Origin: Pseudomonas sp. Irchel 3E20
Lineage (GTDB): Bacteria > Pseudomonadota > Gammaproteobacteria > Pseudomonadales > Pseudomonadaceae
DNA length: 64,000 bases
NCBI RefSeq assembly: GCF_900187645.1
Contig: NZ_FYEE01000002.1
Span: 566,639-630,638, forward strand
Direction: 5' to 3'
In this document: positions 49,021-59,854 of the stretch, piece by piece
Layout: each line of letters begins with the position of its first letter
Numbering within the stretch: position 1 is the stretch's first letter
Notes under the pieces: generated by a model
Database searches by the model: none
What the model was told of the DNA's origin: nothing
Seen by the model: the letters and a program-made list of their open reading frames with translations, nothing else
Made by a program: the position numbers and the translations under genes

Positions 49021-50324
49021 CCCAGCGCACCCTTGGCGAATGGCTCGCCTACCTTGAGCAGTTGCACCCGTCGGCCATCGATATGGGGCTGGCACGCTCG
49101 CAAGAGGTAGCCGCGAGAATGGGGCTGGGCAAGCCGGCGCCACGGGTGGTCACCGTGACGGGGACCAACGGCAAGGGTTCGACCTGTGCTTTCGTGGCGT
49201 CATTGCTACGGGCGCAGGGGCTTAAGGTTGGCGTCTACAATTCGCCGCACCTGCTGCGCTACAACGAGCGGGTGCAGCTCGACGGGCGCGAAGCCACAGA
49301 CGCCCAGCTGTGCGAAGCCTTCGAGGCGGTCGAGGCCGGGCGCGGCGCAACCACCCTGACTTACTTTGAGATGGGCACGCTGGCGGCATTCTGGCTGTTC
49401 CAGCGTTCGGCACTGGACGCTGTGGTGCTGGAAGTCGGCCTGGGCGGGCGCCTGGACACCGTCAACTTGGTAGACGCCGATGTGGCGCTGGTCACCAGCA
49501 TCGGTGTCGATCACGTCGAGTACCTGGGTGATACCCGCGAATCGGTAGCCTTCGAGAAGGCCGGCATCTTCCGCCCGGGCGCGCCTGCGCTGTGTGGCGA
49601 CCTCAATCCTCCGCAACCCCTGCTGGACAAGGCCCGTGAACTGGGTTGCCCGCTGTTTTTGCGCGGCCGCGATTTCGATCTGGGGGTGACTGAGCAATTC
49701 TGGCAATGGCGTGGGCTGGATCGGCGGGGCCAAGAGGTGCAATTGCGCGACTTGCCGTTGCTCGACCTGCCCATGGAAAACGCCGCGCTGGCCTTGCAGG
49801 CCTATTTGCTGCTGGGCTTGCCCTGGGAGGCTGGGCAGATCGCCGCGGCGCTGCGCGACACCCGGGTGGTCGGGCGCCTGGACCGGCGCCAATTCAACTG
49901 GCAGGGCAAGCGCCTGAACCTGCTGCTGGACGTCGGCCACAACCCCCACGCCGCGCAGTACCTGGCTCATCGCTTGGCCCTGCGGCCGGTGGCGGGTAAG
50001 CGCCTCGCGGTGTTCGGCCTGCTGGCGGACAAGGATCTACAGGGCGTGTTGGCGCCGTTGAGTGCCAGCGTCCGGCATTGGGCGGTCGCGCCACTGGATA
50101 CGGCTCGCACTCGCCCGGCGGTGGACCTGCAAGCGGCGCTACAGAACCTTGGTGCCGCGGTGACGTCCTATGGCAGTGTGAGTGAGGCTCTGCAAGGGCA
50201 GTGCGCACAAGCGACGGAAGAGGACGAGATCCTGTTGTTCGGATCATTTTATTGTGTCGCCGAGGCCCTTCAATGGCTGGCCCGGCGCTCCACGGAGGAA
50301 GTGGCAAATGGCTTTGCTGGATAA
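49017..50324 (+). CDS. folC: Dihydrofolate synthase/folylpolyglutamate synthase
   Basis: 435 residues. P-loop [17 protein letters not shown] (~43-59), [16 protein letters not shown], and the Mur-ligase central signature [13 protein letters not shown]. It adds glutamate to dihydropteroate and folates. Overlaps accD by 4 nt and the SPOR gene by 17 nt, so the three are translated as a set. Confidence 0.97.
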
Positions 50325-50937
50325 CGCTTATAAGCAGCGCATGGTCGGGGCCCTGGTCCTGGTGGCGCTGGCGGTGATTTTCTTGCCGATGTTGTTCTCC
50401 CGCCAGGATGAACAGCGGCAGGTTGTGGTCGAGGCGCCGGCGGCGCCCGCCGCCCCGGCCATGGCGCAGATTGAGGTTGAACCGGTGGTGGTACCCGAGC
50501 CCGAGGCCCTGCCCCAGGAGCCGGTACCGAGCGATGAAGAGATCGCCGAGTCGATTGCGCCTAGCGTTCCGGCGACCCCGCCGACAGCGCCCATTGCCGC
50601 CAGCAAGCCTGTCGCCCCACCTACGCCGCCCAAGCCTGCGGCGGTGCAGCCTGCGGTGCGCCCGGATGTCAGCCAAAGCCGCGTCGATGCCAATGGGTTG
50701 TCGGTGAGCTGGTCGGTGCAACTGGCCAGCCTGGCGAGCCGCGAAGGCGCCGAAAGTCTGCAGAAAACCCTGCGTAGCCAGGGCTACAACGCCTACATCC
50801 GTTCTGCGGATGGCAAGAACCGGGTGTTCGTCGGGCCATTGATCGAACGTGCCGAAGCCGATCGCCTGCGTGACTTGCTCGGTCGTCAACATAACCTCAA
50901 GGGTTTTGTCGTGCGCTTTCAGCCGGAACGCAGCTGA
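50308..50937 (+). CDS. SPOR-domain membrane protein (DedD-like)
   Basis: 209 residues from ATG at 50308 with GGAGGAAG upstream. One N-terminal membrane helix (~12-30), a long Pro/Ala/Val-rich periplasmic linker, and a C-terminal SPOR domain (WSVQLASLASREGAESLQKTL ... VFVGPLIERAEADRL) that binds denuded peptidoglycan at the septum. DedD-type cell-division protein; PA3110 position. Confidence 0.9.
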   Translation: MALLDNAYKQRMVGALVLVALAVIFLPMLFSRQDEQRQVVVEAPAAPAAPAMAQIEVEPVVVPEPEALPQEPVPSDEEIAESIAPSVPATPPTAPIAASKPVAPPTPPKPAAVQPAVRPDVSQSRVDANGLSVSWSVQLASLASREGAESLQKTLRSQGYNAYIRSADGKNRVFVGPLIERAEADRLRDLLGRQHNLKGFVVRFQPERS

Positions 50938-51036
50938 AAACCGCGCAATTGATTTGAAATGGGCGCGTAATCGCGGCTTACCGACCGGCATGGGCTCTGC
51001 TAAAATGCGCCGCCTTATCCGTCTGTAGGCTGCACT

Positions 51037-51594
51037 GTGCCATTTACCTGGGTTGACTGGGCGATCGTTGCCATCATCGCCATCTCTGCTTTGATTAGTT
51101 TGAGTCGCGGCTTCGTCAAAGAAGCGTTGTCGTTGCTCACCTGGATCGTCGCAGGAGTCGTTGCCTGGATGTTTGGTGGCTCATTGTCCGAGTACCTCGG
51201 CGGTTATATCGAAACACCCTCGGCCCGCGTGATCGCGGGCTGCGCAATCATGTTTGTCGCCACCTTGCTGGTCGGCGCAATGGTCAACTTTCTTATCGGC
51301 GAATTGATTCGCGTCACCGGGCTTTCCGGGACCGATCGTTTCCTGGGCATGGCGTTCGGCGCTGCGCGTGGCGCACTGCTGGTGGTCATCGCTGTCGGGC
51401 TGTTGAGCCTGGGGCCGGTACAGCAGGATTCGTGGTGGCAGGAGTCAAGGCTCGTGCCACAATTTCTATTGGTCGCGGACTGGTCAAAAAACCTCATTCT
51501 GGGGTGGAGCAGTCAGTGGCTGGCCAGCGGTATCAGCGTACCCGCTGAAATACCGTTCAAGGAGCACCTCTTGCCGGTCAACACGGCCCCGTGA
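51037..51594 (+). CDS. cvpA: CvpA-family inner-membrane protein
   Basis: 185 residues from GTG. Four membrane helices; begins FTWVDWAIVAIIAISALISLSRGFVKEAL, the CvpA signature. Needed in some bacteria for colicin V production and for envelope stress or purine-related growth. Directly upstream of purF, as in E. coli. Confidence 0.93.
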   Translation: MPFTWVDWAIVAIIAISALISLSRGFVKEALSLLTWIVAGVVAWMFGGSLSEYLGGYIETPSARVIAGCAIMFVATLLVGAMVNFLIGELIRVTGLSGTDRFLGMAFGAARGALLVVIAVGLLSLGPVQQDSWWQESRLVPQFLLVADWSKNLILGWSSQWLASGISVPAEIPFKEHLLPVNTAP

Positions 51595-51635
51595 GTGGTG
51601 TTCAGTTCAGTTTCATTAAGTAGGGGTTGCGTCGC

Positions 51636-53141
<1,506 letters not shown>

Positions 53142-53147
53142 TTGAAC

Positions 53148-53172
53148 ACCGGCCCTTAGGGGCCGGTTTGCG
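53148..53172 (+). terminator. Weak terminator after purF
   Basis: ACCGGCCC-TTA-GGGGCCGGT hairpin 7 nt after the purF stop, followed by TTGCGTTT, a poor T-run. Confidence 0.5.
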
Positions 53173-53207
53173 TTTATATCTACAGAACAGAGCAAGGAGT
53201 GGGCAGC

Positions 53208-54419
53208 ATGAGTCAGGATTGGGATGCCGGTCGGCTGGATAGCGACCTTGAGGGCGTAGCGTTCGATACCCTGGCGGTACGTGCCGGCCAACACCGCACC
53301 CCGGAAGGTGAGCACGGCGACCCGATGTTCTTCACCTCCAGCTATGTTTTTCGCTCGGCGGCGGACGCGGCAGCGCGTTTTGCCGGCGATGTGCCGGGGA
53401 ACGTCTACTCGCGCTACACCAACCCGACCGTGCGGGCGTTCGAGGAGCGTATCGCGGCGCTGGAAGGCGCAGAGCAGGCCGTGGCGACCGCCACCGGCAT
53501 GGCGGCCATCCTGGCGGTGGTGATGAGCCTGTGCAGTGCTGGCGATCATGTGCTGGTGTCGCGCAGCGTATTTGGTTCGACCATCAGCCTGTTCGAGAAG
53601 TACTTCAAGCGTTTCGGTATCGAAGTCGACTACGTGCCCCTGGCGGATCTGTCGGGCTGGGGCGAGGCGATCAAGGCCAATACCCGCTTGCTGTTCGTCG
53701 AATCGCCCTCCAACCCACTGGCTGAATTGGTGGACATCGCGGCGCTGGCCAAGATCGCCCACGCCAAGGGCGCGATGCTGGTGGTCGATAACTGCTTCTG
53801 TACCCCGGCGTTGCAACAGCCGCTGAAGCTGGGCGCGGATGTGGTGGTGCATTCTGCGACCAAGTTCATCGACGGCCAGGGGCGCTGCATGGGCGGCGTG
53901 GTGGCCGGCCGTAGCGCGCAGATGAAGGAAGTGGTGGGCTTCTTGCGTACTGCGGGGCCGACACTGAGCCCGTTCAACGCCTGGATCTTCCTCAAAGGCC
54001 TGGAAACCCTGAGCTTGCGCATGCGTGCCCATTGCGCCAGCGCCCAGGTCCTGGCCGAGTGGCTGGAGCAGCAGGAGGGTATCGAGAAAGTCCACTACGC
54101 GGGTCTCAAGAGCCATCCACAGCATGCCCTGGCCCAGCTCCAGCAGCGTGGGTTCGGGGCGGTGGTGAGTTTTGAGGTCAAGGGCGGCAAGGCGGGCGCG
54201 TGGCGCTTTATCGACGCCACGCGGCTGATTTCCATCACCGCGAACCTGGGTGATAGCAAGACCACCATTACCCACCCCAGCACGACGTCCCACGGCCGCC
54301 TCGCCCCGCAAGAGCGCGAGGCGGCCGGTATTCGCGACAGCCTGATTCGCGTGGCAGTGGGCCTTGAGGATGTGGCGGACCTGCAAGCTGATCTGGCGCG
54401 TGGGCTGGCGGCCTTGTGA
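53208..54419 (+). CDS. metZ: O-succinylhomoserine sulfhydrylase
   Basis: 403 residues from ATG at 53208 (AAGGAG upstream). PLP-dependent Cys/Met metabolism fold: [26 protein letters not shown] and the PLP-lysine site [18 protein letters not shown]. In pseudomonads it makes homocysteine directly from O-succinylhomoserine and sulfide. Stop overlaps the SDR start (GTGA). Confidence 0.96.
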   Translation: MSQDWDAGRLDSDLEGVAFDTLAVRAGQHRTPEGEHGDPMFFTSSYVFRSAADAAARFAGDVPGNVYSRYTNPTVRAFEERIAALEGAEQAVATATGMAAILAVVMSLCSAGDHVLVSRSVFGSTISLFEKYFKRFGIEVDYVPLADLSGWGEAIKANTRLLFVESPSNPLAELVDIAALAKIAHAKGAMLVVDNCFCTPALQQPLKLGADVVVHSATKFIDGQGRCMGGVVAGRSAQMKEVVGFLRTAGPTLSPFNAWIFLKGLETLSLRMRAHCASAQVLAEWLEQQEGIEKVHYAGLKSHPQHALAQLQQRGFGAVVSFEVKGGKAGAWRFIDATRLISITANLGDSKTTITHPSTTSHGRLAPQEREAAGIRDSLIRVAVGLEDVADLQADLARGLAAL

Positions 54420-55180
54420 TCGAGCTGTCTGCAACGGCCAATGGCCGGGTCGCGTTGGTTACCGGCGCGGCGCGGGGGATTGGCCTGGGTATTGCGGCTT
54501 GGCTGGTATGTGAAGGTTGGCAAGTGGTGTTGGCTGATCTGGACCGCGAACGCGGCTCCAGGGTGGCCAAGGCGTTGGGGGAGGGGGCCTGGTTCGTCAC
54601 CATGGATGTGGCCGATGAAGAGCAGGTCACCCTGGGCGTTGCCCAGGTTCTGGGCCAGTTCGGGCGGCTCGATGCGTTGGTGTGCAATGCCGCCGTGGCG
54701 GACCCGCACAACATCACGCTCGAAGCCCTCGATCTGGCCTACTGGAACCGGGTGTTGGCGGTCAATCTCAGTGGGCCGATGCTGCTGGCCAAGCATTGCG
54801 CGCCTTACCTGCGGGCCCACGGCGGGGCGATCGTCAATCTGACATCAACCCGGGCGGGGCAATCCGAACCCGATACCGAAGCCTACGCGGCGAGCAAGGG
54901 CGGCTTGCTGGCCCTGACCCACGCGTTGGCTATCAGCTTGGGGCCCGAGATTCGCGTCAACGCGGTTAGCCCTGGCTGGATCGATGCTCGCGACCCCTCA
55001 GTGCGCCGCGCTGAACCGCTCAGTGATGTCGACCATGCCCAACATCCGGCAGGGCGCGTGGGGACGGTCGAGGACGTGGCGGCGATAGTGGCCTGGCTGC
55101 TGTCGCGTGATGCCGGGTTTATCACCGGGCAGGAATTCGTGGTTGATGGCGGCATGACCAAGAAGATGGTCTACGCATAG
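54416..55180 (+). CDS. Short-chain dehydrogenase/reductase
   Basis: 254 residues from a GTG in the metZ stop. Cofactor motif [16 protein letters not shown] (~15), NAAVADPH, catalytic Ser in LTSTRAG and YAASKGG (Tyr-x-x-x-Lys), so a complete classical SDR. Matches PA3106. The substrate is unknown; the coupling to metZ is conserved in pseudomonads as I recall. Confidence 0.93.
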   Translation: MIELSATANGRVALVTGAARGIGLGIAAWLVCEGWQVVLADLDRERGSRVAKALGEGAWFVTMDVADEEQVTLGVAQVLGQFGRLDALVCNAAVADPHNITLEALDLAYWNRVLAVNLSGPMLLAKHCAPYLRAHGGAIVNLTSTRAGQSEPDTEAYAASKGGLLALTHALAISLGPEIRVNAVSPGWIDARDPSVRRAEPLSDVDHAQHPAGRVGTVEDVAAIVAWLLSRDAGFITGQEFVVDGGMTKKMVYA

Positions 55181-55302
55181 CGCTGTATGGCTTTCGCTTG
55201 TGGCCTGAAGCTGATGACTTGCAGCTGTTTTGAAAAAACTTCAACCCTGCTATTGACTTAGCATCTCTATCTGCGTAAATTTCGCGGCCTCGGAGATGCA
55301 AC

Positions 55303-55378
55303 GGGTGATTAGCTCAGCTGGGAGAGCGTCTGCCTTACAAGCAGAATGTCGGCGGTTCGATCCCGTCATCACCCACCA
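55303..55378 (+). tRNA. tRNA-Val(TAC)
   Basis: 76 nt with encoded ACCA; anticodon arm TCTGC-CTTACAA-GCAGA gives TAC. First of a Val-Asp-Asp cluster. Confidence 0.97.
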
Positions 55379-55430
55379 CTTCGAGAGTCCTGCTTAGGCA
55401 GGATGGAAGCTGAAAAGCCTCCACCGACGC

Positions 55431-55507
55431 GCAGCGGTAGTTCAGTCGGTTAGAATACCGGCCTGTCACGCCGGGGGTCGCGGGTTCGAGTCCCGTCCGC
55501 TGCGCCA
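55431..55507 (+). tRNA. tRNA-Asp(GTC), copy 1
   Basis: 77 nt; acceptor GCAGCGG / CCGCTGC; anticodon loop CTGTCAC gives GTC. Confidence 0.97.
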
Positions 55508-55606
55508 TATTTTCCAGATCGGTTTTCCGTTCTGAGATTGAAAAGCTTCGCAGCTTTCCAGTCCGACGATTTAAACGGTTCACATGGACGCAAGTCCAAG
55601 CGATAC

Positions 55607-55683
55607 GCAGCGGTAGTTCAGTCGGTTAGAATACCGGCCTGTCACGCCGGGGGTCGCGGGTTCGAGTCCCGTCCGCTGCGCCA
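55607..55683 (+). tRNA. tRNA-Asp(GTC), copy 2
   Basis: 77 nt, identical to copy 1 as far as I can see, 99 nt downstream. Confidence 0.97.
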
Positions 55684-55755
55684 TATCTGCTTCAAGGCCC
55701 ACTGAACGCCTTGCAGCAACGAAGAAAGCCTACGGCTGATTCGTATCCGATAGCA

Positions 55756-55786
55756 AAGACCCTGGTCGAAAGACCGGGGTTTTTTG
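55756..55786 (+). terminator. Terminator of the Val-Asp-Asp tRNA operon
   Basis: ACCCTGGTC and GACCGGGGT pair (one mismatch) around a GAAA loop, then TTTTTT. Confidence 0.88.
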
Positions 55787-55874
55787 TGTCTGCGATAAAA
55801 GCAGCCTTTAGCGGCGAGCTTTAAGCTGCAAGATAAAAGCATGGGATCTTTCTTGCAGCTTGGGGCTTCTGGCT

Positions 55875-57158
55875 TCAAATCCCGTACTTATCCCGCAGAC
55901 CGTAATACCAGGCGCCCAGCGCCGCGAAGGGTGTGCGCAGCAATTGGCCGCCGGGGAAAGGGTAGTGCGGTAGGTCGGCAAAGGCGTCAAAGCGCTCTGC
56001 CTGACCGCGCAAGGCCTCGGCCAGCACCTTGCCGGCGAGGTGGGTGTAGGTCACGCCGTGGCCGCTGCAGCCCTGGGAGTAATAGATGTTGTCGCCCAGG
56101 CGCCCGACCTGGGGGAGGCGCGACAGCGTCAGCAGGAAATTACCGGTCCAGGCGTAGTCGACCTTCACATCCTTGAGTTGCGGGAAGGCCTTGAGCATCT
56201 TCGGCCGAATGATCGCCTCGATGTTGGCTGGGTCGCGTGCGCCATACACCACGCCGCCGCCAAAGATCAGGCGCCGGTCGCCGGAAAGACGATAGTAGTC
56301 GAGCAGGTAATTGCAGTCTTCGACGCAGTAATCCTGAGGTAACAGGCTTTGGGCCAATTCTTCGCTCAAGGGTGCTGTGGTGATGACTTGGGTGCCGCAC
56401 GGCATCGACTTGGCGGCCAGCTCCGGGACAAGGTTTCCCAGGTAGGCGTTACCGGCGACGATGACGAATTTGGCTCTGACTTTCCCTTGTGGCGTATGCA
56501 CCACGGGATGGGTGCCGCGTTCGATGCGTATCGCGGGAGACTGCTCATAGATGACGCCGCCTAGGGACTCCACCGCGGCGGCTTCGCCCAAGGCGAGGTT
56601 GAGTGGGTGGACGTGCCCGCCGCTCATGTCCAGCATGCCGCCCGTGTACAGGTCAGAGCCCACTACCTCGCGGATGCGGCGTTGGTCCAGCAATTCCAGT
56701 TGGGTATGGCCGTAACGCCCCCACAAGCGCTTCTGCGCCTCCAGGTGATCCATCTGCTTGGCGGTGATGGCCGCGAAGACGCCGCCGTCCTTCAAGTCGC
56801 ATTGGATCTGGTACTTGGCCACGCGCTCGCGAATGATCCGACCGCCCTCGAACGCCATTTGCCCCAACAACTGCGCCTGCTGCGGCCCGACACTGCGTTC
56901 GATCACATCGATATCACGGCTGTAGCTGTTGACGATTTGCCCACCGTTGCGCCCGGAAGCGCCAAAACCGACTTTTGCCGCTTCAAGGACGGTGACCCGA
57001 AAGCCGCTTTCCAGCAGGAAGAGGGCGCTGGAAAGCCCGGTGTAACCGGCGCCGATCACGCAGACGTCGGTTTCAGTGTCTTCCTGCAAGGCTGCCCGTG
57101 TGGGCGCTGCATTGGCTGAGGCCGCGTAATAGGATTGTGGGTAAGAAGTGTTCGTCAT
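55875..57158 (-). CDS. FAD-dependent amine/amino acid oxidoreductase (PuuB/OrdL-like)
   Basis: 427 residues. ADP-binding motif VCVIGAGYTGLSSALFLLE (~32-50), KVGFGASGRNGGQIV (~62), and GVTYTHLAGKVLAEAL at the end, characteristic of the DAO family branch of gamma-glutamylputrescine oxidases. It likely oxidises a primary or secondary amine with O2. A single gene between two tRNA loci, leftward. Confidence 0.9.
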   Translation of the reverse strand: MTNTSYPQSYYAASANAAPTRAALQEDTETDVCVIGAGYTGLSSALFLLESGFRVTVLEAAKVGFGASGRNGGQIVNSYSRDIDVIERSVGPQQAQLLGQMAFEGGRIIRERVAKYQIQCDLKDGGVFAAITAKQMDHLEAQKRLWGRYGHTQLELLDQRRIREVVGSDLYTGGMLDMSGGHVHPLNLALGEAAAVESLGGVIYEQSPAIRIERGTHPVVHTPQGKVRAKFVIVAGNAYLGNLVPELAAKSMPCGTQVITTAPLSEELAQSLLPQDYCVEDCNYLLDYYRLSGDRRLIFGGGVVYGARDPANIEAIIRPKMLKAFPQLKDVKVDYAWTGNFLLTLSRLPQVGRLGDNIYYSQGCSGHGVTYTHLAGKVLAEALRGQAERFDAFADLPHYPFPGGQLLRTPFAALGAWYYGLRDKYGI

Positions 57159-57341
57159 CCTGAAATCTCTGTTTTATATTTTTTACGAGTGCCCCGATGC
57201 TACCTGAGTTGAAATTTGGCTGCCAGCCACAGCAAAAGCTTCATTGCTGGGGCGAATTTAAATATTTCGCATATTCATAGGCTTAGGTGAAAAAAAGCTG
57301 TTGACACGCTCCGGTAATTCCGTAGAATGCCGCCTCACAGC

Positions 57342-57418
57342 AGGCACGTAGCTCAGTTGGTTAGAGCACCACCTTGACATGGTGGGGGTCGTTGGTTCGA
57401 GTCCAATCGCGCCTACCA
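57342..57418 (+). tRNA. tRNA-Val(GAC), prophage integration target
   Basis: 77 nt; anticodon arm CCACC-TTGACAT-GGTGG gives GAC; encoded ACCA. The phage integrase gene begins about 110 nt beyond its 3' end, the usual attL arrangement. Confidence 0.97.
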
Positions 57419-57448
57419 AACAAAATCCGCTCTGCTGGGCGGTCTAGA

Positions 57449-57477
57449 AGGGCTCACCGAAAGGTGGGCCCTTTTTT
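57449..57477 (+). terminator. Terminator after tRNA-Val(GAC)
   Basis: GGGCTCACC and GGTGGGCCC around a GAAA loop, then TTTTTT. It isolates the tRNA from the prophage. Confidence 0.88.
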
Positions 57478-57488
57478 GTTGTCTGCGA

Positions 57489-57520
57489 TTTGCAAAACTT
57501 TTGCAAAACTTTTGCAAAAC
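57489..57520. repeat. Three 11-bp-period repeats, possible integrase arm sites
   Basis: TTTGCAAAAC occurs at 57489-57498, 57500-57509 and 57511-57520, in phase with the DNA helix. They lie between the tRNA att region and the integrase stop. Short direct repeats here are typical of lambda-Int arm-type binding sites. Confidence 0.6.
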
Positions 57521-57526
57521 CACCAC

Positions 57527-58663
57527 TCAAAACGCCAATTCGGCGCCCACCTCCAGGTACTCGATCTTCTTTTCGTCGTGCCCCTCCTGATAGTGCTTCG
57601 TCATCTTCTCGTCCGTATGTCCCATTAGCGCTTGGATGTACTCCTGCGGGAATTTCTGCTGCTCGTACAGCCATGCACCCAATGCGCGGATCTCGTGAAA
57701 AGTGGGCCGCTCACCGGCTGGCACATGGTCGTAAGCGTGCGCCGCGTCCCTAGCCTTGCTGAACTCCTTGGTCAAGTAGTCGGGAGTCACTGAAGTCCAG
57801 TGATCCTTGGCGTCGATCTGTTCCCGCCGGCGGGCCTTGGGCTTGTAGTGGATGAGGTAGGGCGATGCCAGCGGTGAGCGCAGGCATTCTCCGACTACCT
57901 CCCGCAGCGCTGCACCCATGGTGATCCTAAGGTGCACCGGGTTTTCGTAACCTTGGGTTTTCCCTGGCGACACGGTCAGCGTGTTCTTCTCCATATCGGC
58001 CGCCGACTTCAGCCAGGTCACGATGTCGTCCCGGCGCTGAAGACTGGCCAGCGCCAGGCGGATTGCGCGTTTCAGCCAGGGTGGCGTGGTCACCGCTTCG
58101 ATGATCAGCTTCAACCCATCGAGTGTGTGGCGCTGCCGCTTCTTCTCTGCCTCCTTTTTCACCAGGGTGAGTTCCGCGTTGTTTCGCTCGGCCAGGCCCT
58201 TGGCCACCGCAAAGGCGAAGATCTGCACCCAGAGCCCGCGGTGTTTCGTGTAGGCGTTGTTGCCGAAGTTGTCGAGGTACTCGGCCATAGCCAGCACGTC
58301 CAACTGCCCGATCAGGCGGTCACCCAGATCCTTCCGGTACCGCTCGAGCTTGAACTTGATCTCCTCCAGGGTGCGCACTGCGTATGACCGGTCCGGCAGC
58401 CATTCTTCTTCAAAGCGCGTCAGCAGGTTGCTTACGATTGGCAGGCGATCGCCGGTCAGTAAAGACAGCAGCGCGCCGTCATCGACAACCAGCTCGGCGA
58501 ACTTGAGATTGGCGGCCCGGGCCAGCTTGATTGCCTCCTCTAAAGACCGGTTGATACTCGTCATCACTCCGGTGACTGGGTTGCGATACCGCCAATACTT
58601 TCCGTTCGGGTAGAGGTTCGGTGGTAGTTTTCTGTTTTGCAGCGTGCGAGGCCGGGCAGCCAT
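57527..58663 (-). CDS. int: Phage tyrosine integrase
   Basis: 378 residues. N-terminal arm-binding region (PPNLYPNGKYWRYRNPVTG), SAM-like core-binding domain, and catalytic domain with Arg in LASLQRRDDIV, HEIRALG (H-x-x-R) and ALMGHTDEKMTKHYQ containing His and, a few residues on, the Tyr nucleophile. All catalytic residues are present. Lambda-type; integrates at tRNA-Val(GAC). Its ATG overlaps the stop of the upstream excisionase-like gene (TGATG). Confidence 0.95.
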   Translation of the reverse strand: MAARPRTLQNRKLPPNLYPNGKYWRYRNPVTGVMTSINRSLEEAIKLARAANLKFAELVVDDGALLSLLTGDRLPIVSNLLTRFEEEWLPDRSYAVRTLEEIKFKLERYRKDLGDRLIGQLDVLAMAEYLDNFGNNAYTKHRGLWVQIFAFAVAKGLAERNNAELTLVKKEAEKKRQRHTLDGLKLIIEAVTTPPWLKRAIRLALASLQRRDDIVTWLKSAADMEKNTLTVSPGKTQGYENPVHLRITMGAALREVVGECLRSPLASPYLIHYKPKARRREQIDAKDHWTSVTPDYLTKEFSKARDAAHAYDHVPAGERPTFHEIRALGAWLYEQQKFPQEYIQALMGHTDEKMTKHYQEGHDEKKIEYLEVGAELAF

Positions 58664-58896
58664 CAGCCTATCTCCAGCATCTTGGCCAGCAGTGGGTCAC
58701 TCGACCCCATTACTGCCGCCTGCACATCGACGAAATACATCCCGCCCTTTACCTCTCCAATCACTTCGCCTTCCTCGATCCATTTTTTCAACTGCTGCAG
58801 GCTCGGCTTTCCGCCTACGTACCTTAGCTTTCTGTATTCGCCTGCCTCCATGAGGCGCGGCAACTTGACCGTAATCTGGGCAAGAACTTTTGCCAT
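58663..58896 (-). CDS. Excisionase-like small DNA-binding protein
   Basis: 77 residues, ATG start. GKPSLQQLKKWIEEGEVIGEVKGGMYFVD reads as the winged-helix Xis/MerR-like motif with the basic wing GGMYFVD. It overlaps int, so it is likely co-expressed and would bend DNA for excision. Assigned by position and pattern, not by strong homology. Confidence 0.7.
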   Translation of the reverse strand: MAKVLAQITVKLPRLMEAGEYRKLRYVGGKPSLQQLKKWIEEGEVIGEVKGGMYFVDVQAAVMGSSDPLLAKMLEIG

Positions 58897-58973
58897 AATG
58901 ATGCTCCGCGCCGCGTGGCGGCAGAAGGTGGTTTTATGAAAGCGTCACCCGACAATTGGTAGCATTACTGGCG

Positions 58974-59002
58974 TTGACACTCCCGGTTACTAGAGCGAAT
59001 AT
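58974..59002 (+). promoter_or_regulatory. Sigma-70-like promoter of a small phage gene
   Basis: TTGACA (58974-58979) and GAATAT (58997-59002) at 17-bp spacing, 51 nt before the ATG at 59053. The -35 is perfect; the -10 fits moderately. Confidence 0.6.
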
Positions 59003-59052
59003 TTTTCTCCGTGCTGGTTTCATCGAAAGCAAACAAGAAGGAGACCGCAAAT

Positions 59053-59385
59053 ATGATGCGAAGAGGTTCCAAGTATTGGCTTTGGGCTGACTGCGAGCTG
59101 CATTGCCGCTTGCATGACGAAGTGCTTAGTGACGGCACCATCATTGATGTTCAGGCAAGAGTTTCCAGGAAAGGAAGAACACAGCTTTTTATCGGTATTT
59201 ACGATAAAAGTGGATTTGCAATATTTGAAGAAGCACACGACCATCTGCCGAACGACACTATGACTACTGCGCTTGCTTGGGGTGTTGGTCGAGCACGTGC
59301 AGTCGCGTCCGGCAATGTGGTAATAGGGGCGCCAAGTGCCGGTCTTCCATTGACTCCTCAGACCCAGAGAACATCTGCAGCTTAA
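59053..59385 (+). CDS. Hypothetical phage protein
   Basis: 110 residues from ATG with AGAAGGAGA 8 nt upstream, behind a recognisable promoter. Transcribed against the rest of the prophage. Begins MMRRGSKYWLWADCELHCRLHD and shows a mixed beta pattern; similar small proteins occur in Pseudomonas prophages, with no known function. A lysogenic or anti-host role is possible from the orientation but is not shown. Confidence 0.65.
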   Translation: MMRRGSKYWLWADCELHCRLHDEVLSDGTIIDVQARVSRKGRTQLFIGIYDKSGFAIFEEAHDHLPNDTMTTALAWGVGRARAVASGNVVIGAPSAGLPLTPQTQRTSAA

Positions 59386-59393
59386 AATCAATC

Positions 59394-59437
59394 GGTAGCC
59401 GGCACTTAATCGCTCGAATACGTAAGCGCTGGCTACC
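59394..59437. repeat. Imperfect 14-bp inverted repeat
   Basis: GGTAGCCGGCACTT and AAGCGCTGGCTACC are complementary at 12 of 14 positions with a 16-nt loop, just after the previous gene. No T-run. The rest of the 59386-59516 gap is featureless. Confidence 0.5.
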
Positions 59438-59516
59438 ACTCACTGCTACAAACTCGCGTTTCTGTCATTGAAATCCTCGCCCGCCGCTCACCGGCAGGCA
59501 TGTAGGGGGATTGGGG

Positions 59517-59801
59517 TTAGGCGCCCTTGAACGGGACGACGTTTTCGAGTTCGCGCTTCACGCCACCGGCATCGCGGAAGGTTTTCCATTCGGTATGGTG
59601 TGCTGGGCAGTAGTCGACGTTCGGCGCGACCTCGGTGGCGTGGAACTCACAGACCGGCCTGTCGCAAGTCTTTCCGTCGCCAACTGGGTAATCACAAAGC
59701 TGCGTCCCAACGTCACCGCATTCGGCGCAGTGCGGGCCAAGGTCTCCGCATAGGTGTCCGGTGGGCTTTCGGTTCTTGTCGTAGATCCGGTAGCACGCCA
59801 T
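59517..59801 (-). CDS. Cys/His-rich small phage protein, putative zinc binder
   Basis: 94 residues with pairs HLCGDLGPHCAECGD, CDYP, TCDRPVCEFH and DYCPAHH, a pattern suggesting one or two zinc knuckles. Its ATG shares the A of the preceding TAA stop. No function known. Confidence 0.7.
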   Translation of the reverse strand: MACYRIYDKNRKPTGHLCGDLGPHCAECGDVGTQLCDYPVGDGKTCDRPVCEFHATEVAPNVDYCPAHHTEWKTFRDAGGVKRELENVVPFKGA

Positions 59802-59854
59802 TACCCGGGCATCCTGGAGATGAAGACATAGGCGAACCAGAGGGGGGCGATCAT
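59801..59854 (-). CDS. 17-residue hydrophobic microprotein in a coupled chain
   Basis: MIAPLWFAYVFISRMPG. Its ATG shares the last base of the upstream TGA (TGATG) and its TAA shares its last base with the next ATG (TAATG), so it sits seamlessly between two phage genes. It may be a real tiny membrane peptide or only a relay for ribosome coupling. Confidence 0.4.
   Translation of the reverse strand: MIAPLWFAYVFISRMPG

Noticed and set aside
55303..55683. Three tRNAs in a row as a phage attachment cluster
   Set aside because: No integrase or foreign DNA adjoins them; the integrase lies beyond the separate tRNA-Val(GAC) at 57342.
57489..57520. Three short repeats as a CRISPR array
   Set aside because: Units are 10 bp with no spacers, and no cas gene is near; they fit integrase arm sites better.
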